The notes: generated from the letters alone by a model not told the origin. A DNA stretch of 64,000 nucleotides from an uncultured Ruminiclostridium sp. (GCA_934454635.1 CAKSFR010000006.1:62001-126000); one strand, 5' to 3'. Positions 15,794 to 24,465 are shown, counted from the first letter of the stretch. Numbers and translations are program-made.

Positions 15794-16717
15794 ATGACAG
15801 AACAGGAAACAGTTCAGCGCGCAATAGATTATCTCACAAAGCTCGCCTCGGGGATAAATCCCCTTAACGGCGCAGAAATTCCCGAGGGCGAAACGCTGCG
15901 CGAGCCTCGCATAAGCCGTTGTCTTGAATATGCGGCGGGAAAGCTCGGTTCTCTTATGGAATACCGCGAAAACAGCCGCCCGACAAAAGATTTTTTTATC
16001 CTCGACGTTCAGCGTGAAGCGCTTGAAACGTCAAAAGTGACGGTTACGACAACGCAGCTTGCCGAAAAGATAAACCGAGTGACCGAAGAAAATGAAACGA
16101 AAAAGTTTCAGGCACGTTGGCTTCTCGACTGGCTCACCGCGCAGAGCTTGCTTGAACTGCGCGACGGCAGACGATACACGACCGAGGCGGGAAAGCTCCT
16201 CGGAATAACGGTCGAGCCGTACACGAACCCTGTTACGCAGGCAGTCGTATACTCCGTCCGCTTTACCACGGAGGCGCAGCAGTTTGTGTTTGACAACCTC
16301 GCCGAGATCGTCGGCAGCCGCGCGCAAAATTCCTCCTCAAAATCGCCGCGCAAGCCCGCGTTTTATATCACCGAGCTTCAGAAAGGGCAGCTTTCGCCGC
16401 TTCCGCAGAGCTGTTCGGTTTCGCAGCTTGCCGCGGAGATAAACCGCGTGACCGAAGAGAATGAAACGCTTAAATTCAAGCCTGCGTGGATAAACAGTTG
16501 GCTTCTTCAAATCGGAATGCTTGAAAATCGCGATGGTGATAAAATCGCGTCGCTGTCGGGAAACGCCCTCGGCATTTCCTCGTCGGAACGCACAAACGAA
16601 CGCGGCACATACATTGCCAACAGCTACACTCCCGAGGCGCAGAGCTTCATTCTCGACAATCTCGACGCGGTGCTTGCCTGCGCAGCGGAGCAGGAGGAGC
16701 AGGCGGCTCGGAAGTAG
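15794..16717 (+). CDS. Internally duplicated protein of unknown function, 307 aa
   Basis: The first ~85 residues form a small helical domain with GINPLNGAEIPEG and RISRCLEYAAGKL, a module I have seen described only as uncharacterised. It is followed by two copies of a ~100-residue winged-helix-like unit, residues ~90-180 and ~205-300, each with QLA-xxINRVTEENET, a W-x-x-xWL segment, LE-RDG and TPEAQ/TTEAQ. No signal peptide or membrane span is visible. The unit repeats suggest a two-fold binding protein, possibly for nucleic acid; no function is assigned. AAAGGAA precedes the ATG. Confidence 0.8.
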   Translation: MTEQETVQRAIDYLTKLASGINPLNGAEIPEGETLREPRISRCLEYAAGKLGSLMEYRENSRPTKDFFILDVQREALETSKVTVTTTQLAEKINRVTEENETKKFQARWLLDWLTAQSLLELRDGRRYTTEAGKLLGITVEPYTNPVTQAVVYSVRFTTEAQQFVFDNLAEIVGSRAQNSSSKSPRKPAFYITELQKGQLSPLPQSCSVSQLAAEINRVTEENETLKFKPAWINSWLLQIGMLENRDGDKIASLSGNALGISSSERTNERGTYIANSYTPEAQSFILDNLDAVLACAAEQEEQAARK

Positions 16718-16731
16718 GGCGGCGAGCGGGC

Positions 16732-16755
16732 GATTTGCGGAGCAAATCGCGCGAG
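16732..16755 (+). repeat. 24-bp palindromic repeat, copy 1
   Basis: GATTTGC-gga-GCAAATC, followed by GCGCGAG. An identical 24-base copy is at 16862-16885. The hairpin has a three-base loop, as in the larger arrays at 17031 and 37184. Confidence 0.85.
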
Positions 16756-16861
16756 CCGCAGGTTTGCGGGAGCAGGGCTGCGGGAACGCGGCGTTTCGGC
16801 GGAGCGGGAGAGGGAAGCGGAGAATGAGAAAGCCGCGGCGGCAGCCGATGGGGGGCGAGCA

Positions 16862-16885
16862 GATTTGCGGAGCAAATCGCGCGAG
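16862..16885 (+). repeat. 24-bp palindromic repeat, copy 2
   Basis: Identical to 16732-16755 and in the same orientation, in the GC-rich gap (16718-16935) before the broken DUF998 gene. I see no gene in that gap. Confidence 0.85.
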
Positions 16886-17030
16886 GCCCTCAGGAGGCTG
16901 CCGCATTGATATAGAGCATGGGAAAGGACGCGAAAATGAACGATTTAATTGGCAGTCTTGTTTTTAATGTGATTTTATTAACAACTATACTTGGCGAGTT
17001 TGTACTTCCTTGGATTTTGAAGCGTTTTTA

Positions 17031-17220
17031 TACTATTTTTCAATCTTCCTATAGACAACGTCTATAGGAAGATTCGCCGCTTCTGCGAAGCGGCGTGGCG
17101 GCGTAGCCGCCGAAAAAGCCGTACAATACTAATTCCGTCAAAGCCGTCGGCTTTGACATACCGCTTTTTAAGCGGTAATCAATATATAGACATTGTCTAT
17201 ATATTGATTAGGAATTAGTA
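17031..17220 (+). mobile_element. 190-bp six-hairpin element inserted in DUF998
   Basis: Starts TACTATTTTTCAATC and ends GGAATTAGTA, flanked by direct TTA (17028-17030, 17221-17223). It holds six perfect hairpins, each with a three-base loop: 17042-17074 (15 bp), 17075-17095 (9), 17097-17111 (6), 17137-17157 (9), 17159-17177 (8) and 17176-17210 (16). The outermost two share ATAGAC/GTCTAT around the loop. TACTAATTCC at 17127 is the inverted copy of the right end, so the last three hairpins form a nested unit. Confidence 0.88.
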
Positions 17221-17466
17221 TTACAAAGGCTACAACAGCAAAACAATGGTTATGAGCGTTTTGGGGAGTCCCGAAAGCCCTGTGAGAATAATTTACAATA
17301 TTTGGCTCGTGTGGTTAGGCGCTTTTTTACTGTTTACTTCAATTTTGCTTTTTGAGGTCATTAACGCTGTTTCAAGTATACCGGCTGTACTAACTTTAAT
17401 TTCAATTTCCGCTTTTGCAATAGGCGCAGGGATACTGTCGGGATTGTTTAGTGTAAATGAGTCTAA

Positions 17467-17566
17467 TACTAATCACCAATAAAACTATAGACAAAAAATC
17501 TTCGTATAACCCCTATATGCAAGATTATACTCGATTTTTTGTATAGTTTTTAATCGGTGCTAAGTA
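17467..17566 (-). mobile_element. Miniature inverted-repeat element, copy 5 (100 bp), inside DUF998
   Basis: Begins TACTAATCACCAAT and ends ATCGGTGCTAAGTA, with TAA on both sides (17464-17466, 17567-17569). Deleting the element and one TAA joins GAG-TCT to AAA-GAA in frame. Because the host sequence is recoverable, this copy proves the target duplication. Confidence 0.95.
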
Positions 17567-17891
17567 TAAAGAAAAAGTTACTGCGGCTTCAAAAATTCAT
17601 GGCGCAGGTTCCGCGCTGGGTTTTATGGCGTTATTATTTTTCCCGTTGTTATGGGGAATTTTCTCGTTCAGGTGCGGCGACGTTATACAGGGCGCGGTTT
17701 GTACGACCGCATTCGTGTTAGCTGTTTTATTTTTTGTATTTTTCATTATGGGTGACAAAGAAAGGTTCAAAGAAACAGTTTTCTCATACGCAGGTTTATG
17801 GGAAAGACTAAGCTTATTCTTTATGTACGTTCCGTTTCTGTATATAGCAATACATAATTTGCTTATGTTCTGAATTATCAGCAAATGAAAA

Positions 17892-17923
17892 AATAACCCG
17901 AGAAAAGCCCTCGGGTTATTTTT
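17892..17923. terminator. Bidirectional terminator
   Basis: AATAACCCGAG (17892-17902) pairs with CTCGGGTTATT (17910-17920), with A tracts on the left and T on the right, between the convergent DUF998 and lipoprotein genes. Confidence 0.85.
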
Positions 17924-17938
17924 ATGACGGTTTCGCTA

Positions 17939-18484
17939 TTATATTGAAAAATCAAATTCGGTTTCTTCCGTCTGCTCCGAAACCGGCAATTCCTTGAAAT
18001 CCGACAGCGATACCGAAATATTTCGCCCGCTGAGCTTAAGTTCGGCGGGATTTCCAGCTTCGTCCAGAGTAAGCGTGTAAAGCGAATGTTCGGATTCGCC
18101 CGTTACCGTTAAAATCCCACCGCTTTCCGTGCAGTTTCCCTGAGCGGCGGAGTCCATCGCGTCGGCGATAAGGCACGCGGCGGAAACAGTGCTCTCCGAG
18201 CAGTCAGCCTCGCCCTCAAGACCGTACATAGACAGCTTTGTTTCACCGTCTTTCAGCGACACTATAAGTCCCTCAAGCGCATACGGCTCGGTAACGCATA
18301 GTTCCCAGCTGTCTGCACCGAAACGCCGAAGCTGCGCCTTACAGCTTTCTCCGTCAAAAGAAATATCCGCCTGCGCCGAGAACGATTTGTCCAGCTTCGG
18401 CGCGGGCGCTCCGGGAACTGCCGCCGAACAGCCCGCGCACGTCAGACCGAGAAATAAAAAAGAACAGATAAATATTTTTTTCAT
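17939..18484 (-). CDS. Small lipoprotein of unknown function, 181 aa
   Basis: Signal peptide MKKIFICSFLFLGLTCAGC with lipobox Cys19. The mature part is beta-rich and acidic, with alternating SFSAQADISFDG, LRRFGADSWEL and TLTLDEAGNPAEL segments, a pattern like LolA/LppX-type or outer-leaflet lipoproteins, but no family is recognised with confidence. It ends 15 bp before the bidirectional terminator. It stands alone; the 149-bp inverted-repeat element at 18524 lies upstream. Confidence 0.78.
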   Translation of the reverse strand: MKKIFICSFLFLGLTCAGCSAAVPGAPAPKLDKSFSAQADISFDGESCKAQLRRFGADSWELCVTEPYALEGLIVSLKDGETKLSMYGLEGEADCSESTVSAACLIADAMDSAAQGNCTESGGILTVTGESEHSLYTLTLDEAGNPAELKLSGRNISVSLSDFKELPVSEQTEETEFDFSI

Positions 18485-18523
18485 AGCTTTTCCCTTTCGC
18501 AGATGAAAATGTACAAAAGGTCG

Positions 18524-18672
18524 CCTCTAAAAACCTCGTTTGAGTGAAAATGTGTATAGCACACCTCCTGCTTCGTCAAACCTCCTCGTAAGGCATACAG
18601 CCTTATTTCGTCGGCTTTCCTCGCATTCGGCGCACTCTACCCATTTTCCCTTTTCAAACCGGTTTTTAGAGG
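18524..18672. repeat. 149-bp inverted-repeat element
   Basis: The ends CCTCTAAAAACC (18524-18535) and GGTTTTTAGAGG (18661-18672) are perfect complements, and the complementarity continues imperfectly for about 30 bases (GTTTGA, GAAAATG). The middle contains small hairpins such as AAGGC-ATACA-GCCTT. A 35-bp relic with similar ends is at 55388-55422. It fills the gap between the lipoprotein and nnr; no gene is seen. Confidence 0.7.
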
Positions 18673-18699
18673 TTCCCAAAAGCAAAAAGGGAATACGCT

Positions 18700-20223
18700 T
18701 TACATATTCTCTGCAAGCTGTGCGATAAGATCTCGCGGCAGAATACCGTAAAGCGGCTTGCTTTTTCCGAGCTTATCCGCGGCAAGTCCGTGCAGGTAAA
18801 CGCCCAGAACCGCACCGTAGAACAGATCGACGCCCTGCGCAATAAGCGACGCGATGATTCCTGTGAGAACATCGCCGCTTCCGCCTTTGGCAAGTCCTGC
18901 GTTTCCGGTCGTGTTGACAAACGCCTCGCCCGTAGGAGCTGCAATCACCGTGTTTACGCCTTTAAGCACAGTAACAGCGCCGAACTCTGCGGCGAAAGCT
19001 TTTGCTGCGGAAATTCGGTCGGACTGTATCTGTGCAACCGTTTTTCCCGTCATTCTTGCAAATTCCGCCGGGTGCGGCGTTACGATAACGCCCTTTTTGC
19101 TTTCTTTCAATACATTTATATTCGGCGAGATCGCATTTAGTCCATCTGCGTCCACAATTACGGGACAATCTGCGTTTTTTATGACAAATTCTGTCGCGTC
19201 GGCGGTTTCTACGCTGTTTCCAAGTCCGCAGCCTATCGAAATCGCCGAAAATTTTCCGTCTGTAAGAAAACGCTTCAGTTCGGCGGTTCCGTTTGAATTG
19301 AGAAAGCCGTCGTCGCCGCAGTCGAGTGGAAGATACGTCGTTTCGGGTACAGCCGAAGCGATAGCGTTCACCACGCGCGCGGGCGTGGCGAGCGTGCAAA
19401 GCCCCACTCCCATATGGAGCGCCGCGTCGGTCGAGAGCAGAGCCGCTCCCGTGTACCGCGCGCTCCCCGCAATGTTCAGCAGGCTTCCGTAGCTGCCCTT
19501 ATGTGAAACCGTTTTTCGCTCGGGGATAAATTCGCGTATCATTTCGTCGGTCAATACCGCTTCGCAGCCGTCGTAGCAGCTTTGCGGTATGCCGATGTCG
19601 GCAAGGAGAAGCACGCCGCAGTGTTCAAAGCACGGGTGAGAATAAAGCCCCTTTTTTACAGCGCCGAGGGTTATCGTAAAATCGGGACGGAATGCGTTTT
19701 CGGCGATTTCGCCCGTGTCGCTGTTGCAGCCGCTCGGAACGTCAATGGAAATTTTCATCGCGCCGCATTCTTCGTTTATAAAGCGGAACAGGTCGGAAAG
19801 GCTCTCGTCAAGCTGACCGTGGAAGCCCGTGCCGAAAACGCAGTCGATTACCATTTCACTGTTTTCAAGAACGCGCTTTACGTTCTCCTTCTGATGTGTG
19901 TAAAGGCTCACGTTAAGCCCCGTTTCGTATATTGAATAGCAGAGCCTTGCGCACTCGGACTTCGGCAGGTCGGAAACGAATATAAGCACGGCGTTTGCGC
20001 CCGCTTCAAGCAGCAGGTCGGTTATAACAATGCCGTCGCCGCCGTTATTTCCGCGTCCCGAAAGTACGACGACGTTTTTGTCCTTAACGCCGTCGGTAAG
20101 CTGGGTTATGCGGTTAAAGCACGCCTGCCCCGCGTTTTTCATAAGCTGAAGATACGGGATACCGCTTTCGTCTGCGTTCTTTTCCGCCCGCTTCATCTGT
20201 TCATTTGTTACGGCAAGCCGCAT
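18700..20223 (-). CDS. nnr: Bifunctional NAD(P)H-hydrate epimerase / ADP-dependent dehydratase, 507 aa
   Basis: This enzyme repairs hydrated NADH and NADPH. The N-terminal epimerase domain (YjeF_N, 1-210) has VVVLSGRGNNGGDGIV and SIDVPSGCNSDTGE. The C-terminal dehydratase domain (carbohydrate-kinase fold, ~220-507) has KGSYGSLLNIAGS, VIVTPHPAEFARMTG and the catalytic/anion-hole segment NAGLAKGGSGDVLTGIIA. Length and domain order are as in the fused bacterial form. It follows the ADP-ribosylglycohydrolase gene by 16 bp, so both are probably in one transcript concerned with nucleotide housekeeping. Confidence 0.96.
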   Translation of the reverse strand: MRLAVTNEQMKRAEKNADESGIPYLQLMKNAGQACFNRITQLTDGVKDKNVVVLSGRGNNGGDGIVITDLLLEAGANAVLIFVSDLPKSECARLCYSIYETGLNVSLYTHQKENVKRVLENSEMVIDCVFGTGFHGQLDESLSDLFRFINEECGAMKISIDVPSGCNSDTGEIAENAFRPDFTITLGAVKKGLYSHPCFEHCGVLLLADIGIPQSCYDGCEAVLTDEMIREFIPERKTVSHKGSYGSLLNIAGSARYTGAALLSTDAALHMGVGLCTLATPARVVNAIASAVPETTYLPLDCGDDGFLNSNGTAELKRFLTDGKFSAISIGCGLGNSVETADATEFVIKNADCPVIVDADGLNAISPNINVLKESKKGVIVTPHPAEFARMTGKTVAQIQSDRISAAKAFAAEFGAVTVLKGVNTVIAAPTGEAFVNTTGNAGLAKGGSGDVLTGIIASLIAQGVDLFYGAVLGVYLHGLAADKLGKSKPLYGILPRDLIAQLAENM

Positions 20224-20239
20224 TGCGCCACCTCCTTGC

Positions 20240-21334
20240 TTAATCTTTATATGCTTTTATTTCTGCGCATTTCACATACTTGTTAGCTCTGTCCGGACAC
20301 ATACGACCGTCTTGGTACAAGTCATCGGCAATTTCGAGGATAACATCGGCGATTTCAAGTTTTTCCTTGAATTTTGCGGGGATTTTTTCATAGCCCAGAT
20401 ATGTTCCGACAATATTTCCCGCGACTGCGCCCGTCGAATCGCTGTCGCCCTCGTGGTTCACTGCCGCAGTAATGCATTTTTCAAAATCCCCGCTGTATTT
20501 TACGGCGCAGTAGACCGCTATTGCAAGCATTTCCTCCGCGACCCAGCCCTCGCCGAGCGAATGAATTGCGGCAATATCATCGGTTTCGCTTTCCGCAAGC
20601 TTCAGCGCGCGCGTCATAATTTCGGTAAATTCCCCGATATGCTCAGAATCTGCAAACATTTTTTTCATTGCGGCAATCGAGTCGGCGGCGGCTTCCTTTA
20701 TGCTCATTCTCTCATTTTTCGTGAGCAGAGAAATGATATGCACCAGCGCGGCGGCGGGGATATATCCAAGCTCATGCCCGTGCGTAAGAGCAGCGGACTG
20801 CGCGCCGATAAGGTCGATTTCATCCTGCGGCAGTCCTTGCTTTGCAAGGTACAGTCCAATAGGCGCAGCGCGCATTACTCCTCCGCAGCCCTTACTGTGA
20901 TTTATCGGCTTTTCAAGGCTTCCGTTGCAGCCCTTTTTAATGGAGGTAATGCAGGTGTTGCCCGGAGCGCGTCTGCTGTGCAGCTCCGGAATACACATAA
21001 GCCATGTTACGCATTCGTGTTTTTTCGCGGAAGGTTCCTGCGTTTCAAGCCACTCTTCATAGCATTTTGCTATATAAACGGAATAGCCGCCGAAAATTCC
21101 GCGCTCTCTTGCGCGGGTCGAGCCGAGCAGCAGTCCCGCAGCGGTGAAAAGCGACATCTGCGTATCGTCAGAAATCAGAGCCTTGTCATTTACGAAGCTA
21201 TACGAGGTTATCCCATTTTCACCATGCTTTGAGAAAATCTGCTGTTCGGGCATAAATTCAACCGCATAGCCCAGTGCGTCTCCTGCCGCACCGCCTATCA
21301 TACAGCCGCGGAATTTATCGTTCAGCTTATCCAT
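20240..21334 (-). CDS. ADP-ribosylglycohydrolase (DraG) family protein, 364 aa
   Basis: The family removes ADP-ribose from proteins, nucleic acids or small molecules with two Mg ions. Metal-binding motifs are present at both ends: GGAAGDALGYAVEF, SDDTQMSLFTA (residue ~60) and NHEGDSDSTGAVAGNI (~residue 310). The target is unknown. I chose ATG at 21334, which overlaps galE by eight bases; an ATG four codons upstream (21346) is equally possible. The gene sits between galE and nnr on the same strand. Confidence 0.9.
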   Translation of the reverse strand: MDKLNDKFRGCMIGGAAGDALGYAVEFMPEQQIFSKHGENGITSYSFVNDKALISDDTQMSLFTAAGLLLGSTRARERGIFGGYSVYIAKCYEEWLETQEPSAKKHECVTWLMCIPELHSRRAPGNTCITSIKKGCNGSLEKPINHSKGCGGVMRAAPIGLYLAKQGLPQDEIDLIGAQSAALTHGHELGYIPAAALVHIISLLTKNERMSIKEAAADSIAAMKKMFADSEHIGEFTEIMTRALKLAESETDDIAAIHSLGEGWVAEEMLAIAVYCAVKYSGDFEKCITAAVNHEGDSDSTGAVAGNIVGTYLGYEKIPAKFKEKLEIADVILEIADDLYQDGRMCPDRANKYVKCAEIKAYKD

Positions 21335-22325
21335 TGTTTTTCGCATAATTCCATGCGTCGCGGCACATCTGCTCAAGTCCGCGCTCAGCCTTCCAGCCAA
21401 GCTCTTTTTCAGCCTTTTCGGGAACGCAGTAGCACTCCGCCGCGTCGCCCGCTCTGCGCTCCGCAATGTCGAACGGGATCGTCAGACCGTTTACGCGCTC
21501 GAAAGTGCGGATGATTTCAAGGACGGAATAGCCGTTGCCCGTGCCGAGGTTATAAGGGATAGCGCCTTTCTTTTCGCGCACGCTCTTGACTGCCGCGAGG
21601 TGTCCTTTCGCGAGGTCTACGACGTGGATATAGTCGCGCACGCAGGTTCCGTCGGGCGTGGGATAGTCGTTTCCGAACACTTTCAGGCGTTCCTGCTTGC
21701 CGCGCGCAACGTTAAGTATTATCGGCATGAGATTGTTCGGGATACCGTTCGGGTCCTCGCCTATCTTACCGCTTTCATGCGCACCGATAGGGTTGAAATA
21801 TCGCAGCAGGGCAATGCTCCACTCGTCGTCCGCAGCGCATATGTCGCGGCTCATGTCCTCGATCATCAGCTTCGTTCTGCCGTAGGGATTGATAGCGGAG
21901 AGGGGGAAGTCCTCGCGAACGGGAACCGTTTCGGGGATTCCGTAAACTGTCGCCGACGAACTGAAAATAAGCTTCTTGCAGCCGTGCTTTTTCATAGTAT
22001 TGAGCAGGACGAATGTTCCGCCGAGGTTGTTCGTGAAGTACATCAGCGGTTTTTTTACGCTCTCGCCGACCGCCTTATAGCCCGCGAAGTGAATGACCGC
22101 TTCAATGTTGTTTTCAGAGAAAATGCGCTCCATGTCTGCTTCGCTGCACATATCCGCTTCATAGAACGGGAAATCGCGCCCGCTTATCTCTTTTATAAGC
22201 TCCACGGCGTGCGGTTTCGAGTTGTAAAAGTTGTCCATTACCACAATGTCCTCGCCCGCGCCGAGCAGCTCAATGCAGGTATGCGAGCCGATATAGCCCG
22301 CTCCTCCGGTTACTAAAATTGCCAT
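21327..22325 (-). CDS. galE: UDP-glucose 4-epimerase GalE, 332 aa
   Basis: GalE interconverts UDP-glucose and UDP-galactose. It has the Rossmann motif VTGGAGYIGSH at the N-terminus, the catalytic SSSATVYG and YGRTK (Ser and Tyr-x3-Lys) around residues 122-150, and the sugar-nucleotide-binding RYFNPIGAH. The length is typical. AAAGGCGG precedes the ATG. It overlaps the ADP-ribosylglycohydrolase gene and could supply UDP-galactose for surface glycans or glycolipids. Confidence 0.97.
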   Translation of the reverse strand: MAILVTGGAGYIGSHTCIELLGAGEDIVVMDNFYNSKPHAVELIKEISGRDFPFYEADMCSEADMERIFSENNIEAVIHFAGYKAVGESVKKPLMYFTNNLGGTFVLLNTMKKHGCKKLIFSSSATVYGIPETVPVREDFPLSAINPYGRTKLMIEDMSRDICAADDEWSIALLRYFNPIGAHESGKIGEDPNGIPNNLMPIILNVARGKQERLKVFGNDYPTPDGTCVRDYIHVVDLAKGHLAAVKSVREKKGAIPYNLGTGNGYSVLEIIRTFERVNGLTIPFDIAERRAGDAAECYCVPEKAEKELGWKAERGLEQMCRDAWNYAKNNG

Positions 22326-22394
22326 AATTATTCCGCCTTTCTTACACTTATATGTTGTTTTTTACACTTTTTTGTTTTTAAACGCTGTACAAAA

Positions 22395-22727
22395 TTATTC
22401 CCAGTCCTTCCAGACCTCGGGGCAATACCCGACGGTCGCCTTTGCGCCGTTTCTGACGATAGGCGTTCTGAACAAAGCGGGGCATTCCGCGAGTTTTTCG
22501 CGTTTCCCGGCGTCGAGCAGGTATTTGTACTCAAAATATTCCTTGCTTTTTTCGTCAACCAGCGCGTCAAGCCCGCCGACCGCCTTTTCAACGCTTTCAA
22601 GCTCGCGGCGGCTCAGCCCTTTTTCGAGAATGTCAACGCGCTGAACGGGAATGCGGCGCTCCTTGAAATAGCGCTCCGCTTTTTTAGTGTCGAAGCACTT
22701 GCCTTTGCCGAAGATCTGTATGTTCAC
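22395..22727 (-). CDS. ArsC/Spx family thioredoxin-fold protein, 110 aa
   Basis: A small thioredoxin-like protein with FGKGKCFDTKKAERYF at the N-terminus (one redox Cys followed by x3-Lys), FRTPIVRNG late in the chain and the family's usual length. True arsenate reductases have C-x5-R; that Arg is absent here, so it is more likely an uncharacterised YffB/ArsC-like reductase than an arsenic resistance enzyme. It overlaps the preceding gene by four bases and ends the leftward fabD-aroE-aroK run. Confidence 0.8.
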   Translation of the reverse strand: MNIQIFGKGKCFDTKKAERYFKERRIPVQRVDILEKGLSRRELESVEKAVGGLDALVDEKSKEYFEYKYLLDAGKREKLAECPALFRTPIVRNGAKATVGYCPEVWKDWE

Positions 22728-23275
22728 GCGTTTTCACCGTCCTTTTCGGGGACTTCCTCATCGGTTTCCGGTTCGGATTCATTCAGCAGGCGGTTCATTT
22801 CAAGCCTGATATCCTTAACGCGCTTATCGGTAAATCTCACCATTGAAATGCAGAGATATGCGCGGACGATCGACGCGGTAAACGATATCATCAGCGCGTT
22901 GGAAAGGCTGAAATCCGCCGTAAACAGCAGGCAGTACGAAATTATCAGAAAGTCGATAAGAAGCGTGGCGATAACGCCCCAGAACGTTGCCCAAACGCCG
23001 CGCGGCTTACAGAAAAAGCCCTTTGCGCCCGCGCGCTCCAGCCCTTTTTCAATGTAAAAGCGCAGGCAGGTGTCGCACATATCCTTTTTATATGAATGGT
23101 AATAATTCAGCGTATATTCGCCGTCTTTTTCCGAAAGCAGGAACAGCGGCGCGCCCTTTAGCTTATACAGACTGAGTTCCTTTTGCTTTTCTATCGCCGA
23201 ATCCAGCCTTTTTTTCAGCTCGTCGGCGGAAAAAGCGCTTTCCTGCTCATACGGGATACGGATAAATTTTTTCAT
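22724..23275 (-). CDS. Two-span membrane protein of unknown function, 183 aa
   Basis: The first ~100 residues are cytoplasmic, with a helical SAIEKQKELSLYKLKG segment and a CDTC pair; two membrane spans follow at about residues 95-118 and 123-145, then an acidic C-terminal tail (SEPETDEEVPEKDGEN). I recognise no family. It overlaps both neighbours by four bases (ATGA), so it is tightly co-translated with the amidohydrolase and the ArsC-like gene. Confidence 0.75.
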   Translation of the reverse strand: MKKFIRIPYEQESAFSADELKKRLDSAIEKQKELSLYKLKGAPLFLLSEKDGEYTLNYYHSYKKDMCDTCLRFYIEKGLERAGAKGFFCKPRGVWATFWGVIATLLIDFLIISYCLLFTADFSLSNALMISFTASIVRAYLCISMVRFTDKRVKDIRLEMNRLLNESEPETDEEVPEKDGENA

Positions 23276-24465
23276 GCGTGAACGCCCCCTTCGCCGTTGT
23301 TCATTATCAGCTTCCCGCCCATGACTACTGCGGCGGGAGCGTTTGAAAGCTCATAAAAGCTGCCGCGGAACAGCGCGATATCCGCGTCCTTTCCCGCTTC
23401 AAGACTTCCTACGCGATTTTCTATCCCGCAGATTCTCGCGGGGTTTATCGTTATCGCGCGCAGCGCTTCCGCTTCGCTCATTCCGCCGCGTATCGCAAGC
23501 CCCGCCATTGCGGGGAGATACTGTATCGGATTTTCGGGGTGGTCGGTGCAGAGCGCGACGAGCATTCCGTTTTCCGCGAGGACTGCCGCGTTCGATATGC
23601 TTGCGTTTTTCAGTTCGGGCTTGCAGCGGTCGCCGAAAATCGGCCCCGCAACTATCTGCGTCCCCGAGGGGAGTTCGTCCGCTATAAGATGTCCCTCGGT
23701 CGCGTGGATAAGGACATAATCAAGTCCAAACTCCTCCGAAAGGCGTATCGCCGTGAAGATATCGTCCGCCCTATGACAATGAAAATGCGCCTTTATTTCG
23801 CGGCGGAGCAGAGGTATAAGCGCTTCGCATTTCATATCGAAATCGGGGCGGCTCGTTTCGTCGTCCGTGCCCTTTGTGCGCTCGTATTCGGCACAGTCCT
23901 CCATATAGCGCTTGGCGGTGAGGAGCTGTTCGCGAATAACCGCGGCGGTAGCCATACGGGTCGTCGGCGCTTCGTTCTTGTCGTGATACACGCTTTTCGG
24001 GTTTTCACCGAGCGCCAGCTTCATCGCGAGCGGATATTTCACAATGCGGTGGTCTGCGCGCTTGCTCCCGTAGGTTTTCATGGCGAGAAACGTCCCGCCG
24101 ACGGGATTTGCGCTGCCCATTCCCGTTATCACAGTTCCCACGCCGCCGGCGGCGGCTTCCTCAAAACAAAAATCCATAGGATTCACCGCGTCTATCGCGC
24201 GCAGGTGAGGCGTGGCGGGGTCGGTTTCCTCGTTTCCGTCGTCGCCCTCGAAGCCCAGCCCGTCCGCAAACATTCCGATATGGCAGTGCGCGTCCACAAA
24301 GGCGGGATAAGCCGTAAGCCCCGCCGCGTCAAAGCCGTCCTCGGGGATTTTTCCGAGAGTATCCATAGACCCGAGGGAGAGTATTTTATCTCCCGAAATT
24401 TCGATATATCCGTTTTCTATCGTTTCCGAGGTGACGGGAACGATCCTGACGTTGTAAATAATCAT
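23272..24465 (-). CDS. Amidohydrolase (HutI/dihydroorotase-like), 397 aa
   Basis: A metal-dependent amidohydrolase of the composite-domain type. The N-terminal small beta domain leads to PAFVDAHCHIGMF (first metal site). KAHFHCHRADD and YVLIHATEG supply further His ligands, and ALCTDHPENP the catalytic Asp. RICGIENRVGSLEAGKDADI is the characteristic end. The substrate cannot be told from the sequence. It lies directly after aroK and overlaps the next gene by four bases. Confidence 0.88.
   Translation of the reverse strand: MIIYNVRIVPVTSETIENGYIEISGDKILSLGSMDTLGKIPEDGFDAAGLTAYPAFVDAHCHIGMFADGLGFEGDDGNEETDPATPHLRAIDAVNPMDFCFEEAAAGGVGTVITGMGSANPVGGTFLAMKTYGSKRADHRIVKYPLAMKLALGENPKSVYHDKNEAPTTRMATAAVIREQLLTAKRYMEDCAEYERTKGTDDETSRPDFDMKCEALIPLLRREIKAHFHCHRADDIFTAIRLSEEFGLDYVLIHATEGHLIADELPSGTQIVAGPIFGDRCKPELKNASISNAAVLAENGMLVALCTDHPENPIQYLPAMAGLAIRGGMSEAEALRAITINPARICGIENRVGSLEAGKDADIALFRGSFYELSNAPAAVVMGGKLIMNNGEGGVHA

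Larger units (their letters stand above)
16936..17873 (+). pseudogene. DUF998 family membrane protein gene interrupted by two miniature elements
   Basis: Three coding fragments (16936-17030, 17224-17466 and 17570-17873) belong to one gene. If each element is removed with one copy of its 3-bp duplication, 642 bp remain, an unbroken 213-codon frame ending in TGA at 17873. The restored product has about six membrane spans and the DUF998-type segments KGYNSKTMVMSVLGSPESP near residue 32 and VNESKEKVTAASKIHGAGS in the middle, and the normal family length. The ribosome binding site AAAGGA is intact. As it stands the first element brings a stop at about 17070, so a functional full-length protein is not expected. 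Confidence 0.88.

Noticed and set aside
22395..22727. Arsenate reductase for arsenic resistance
   Set aside because: The C-x5-R phosphatase loop is missing and no ars genes are nearby; only the ArsC/Spx fold is supported.
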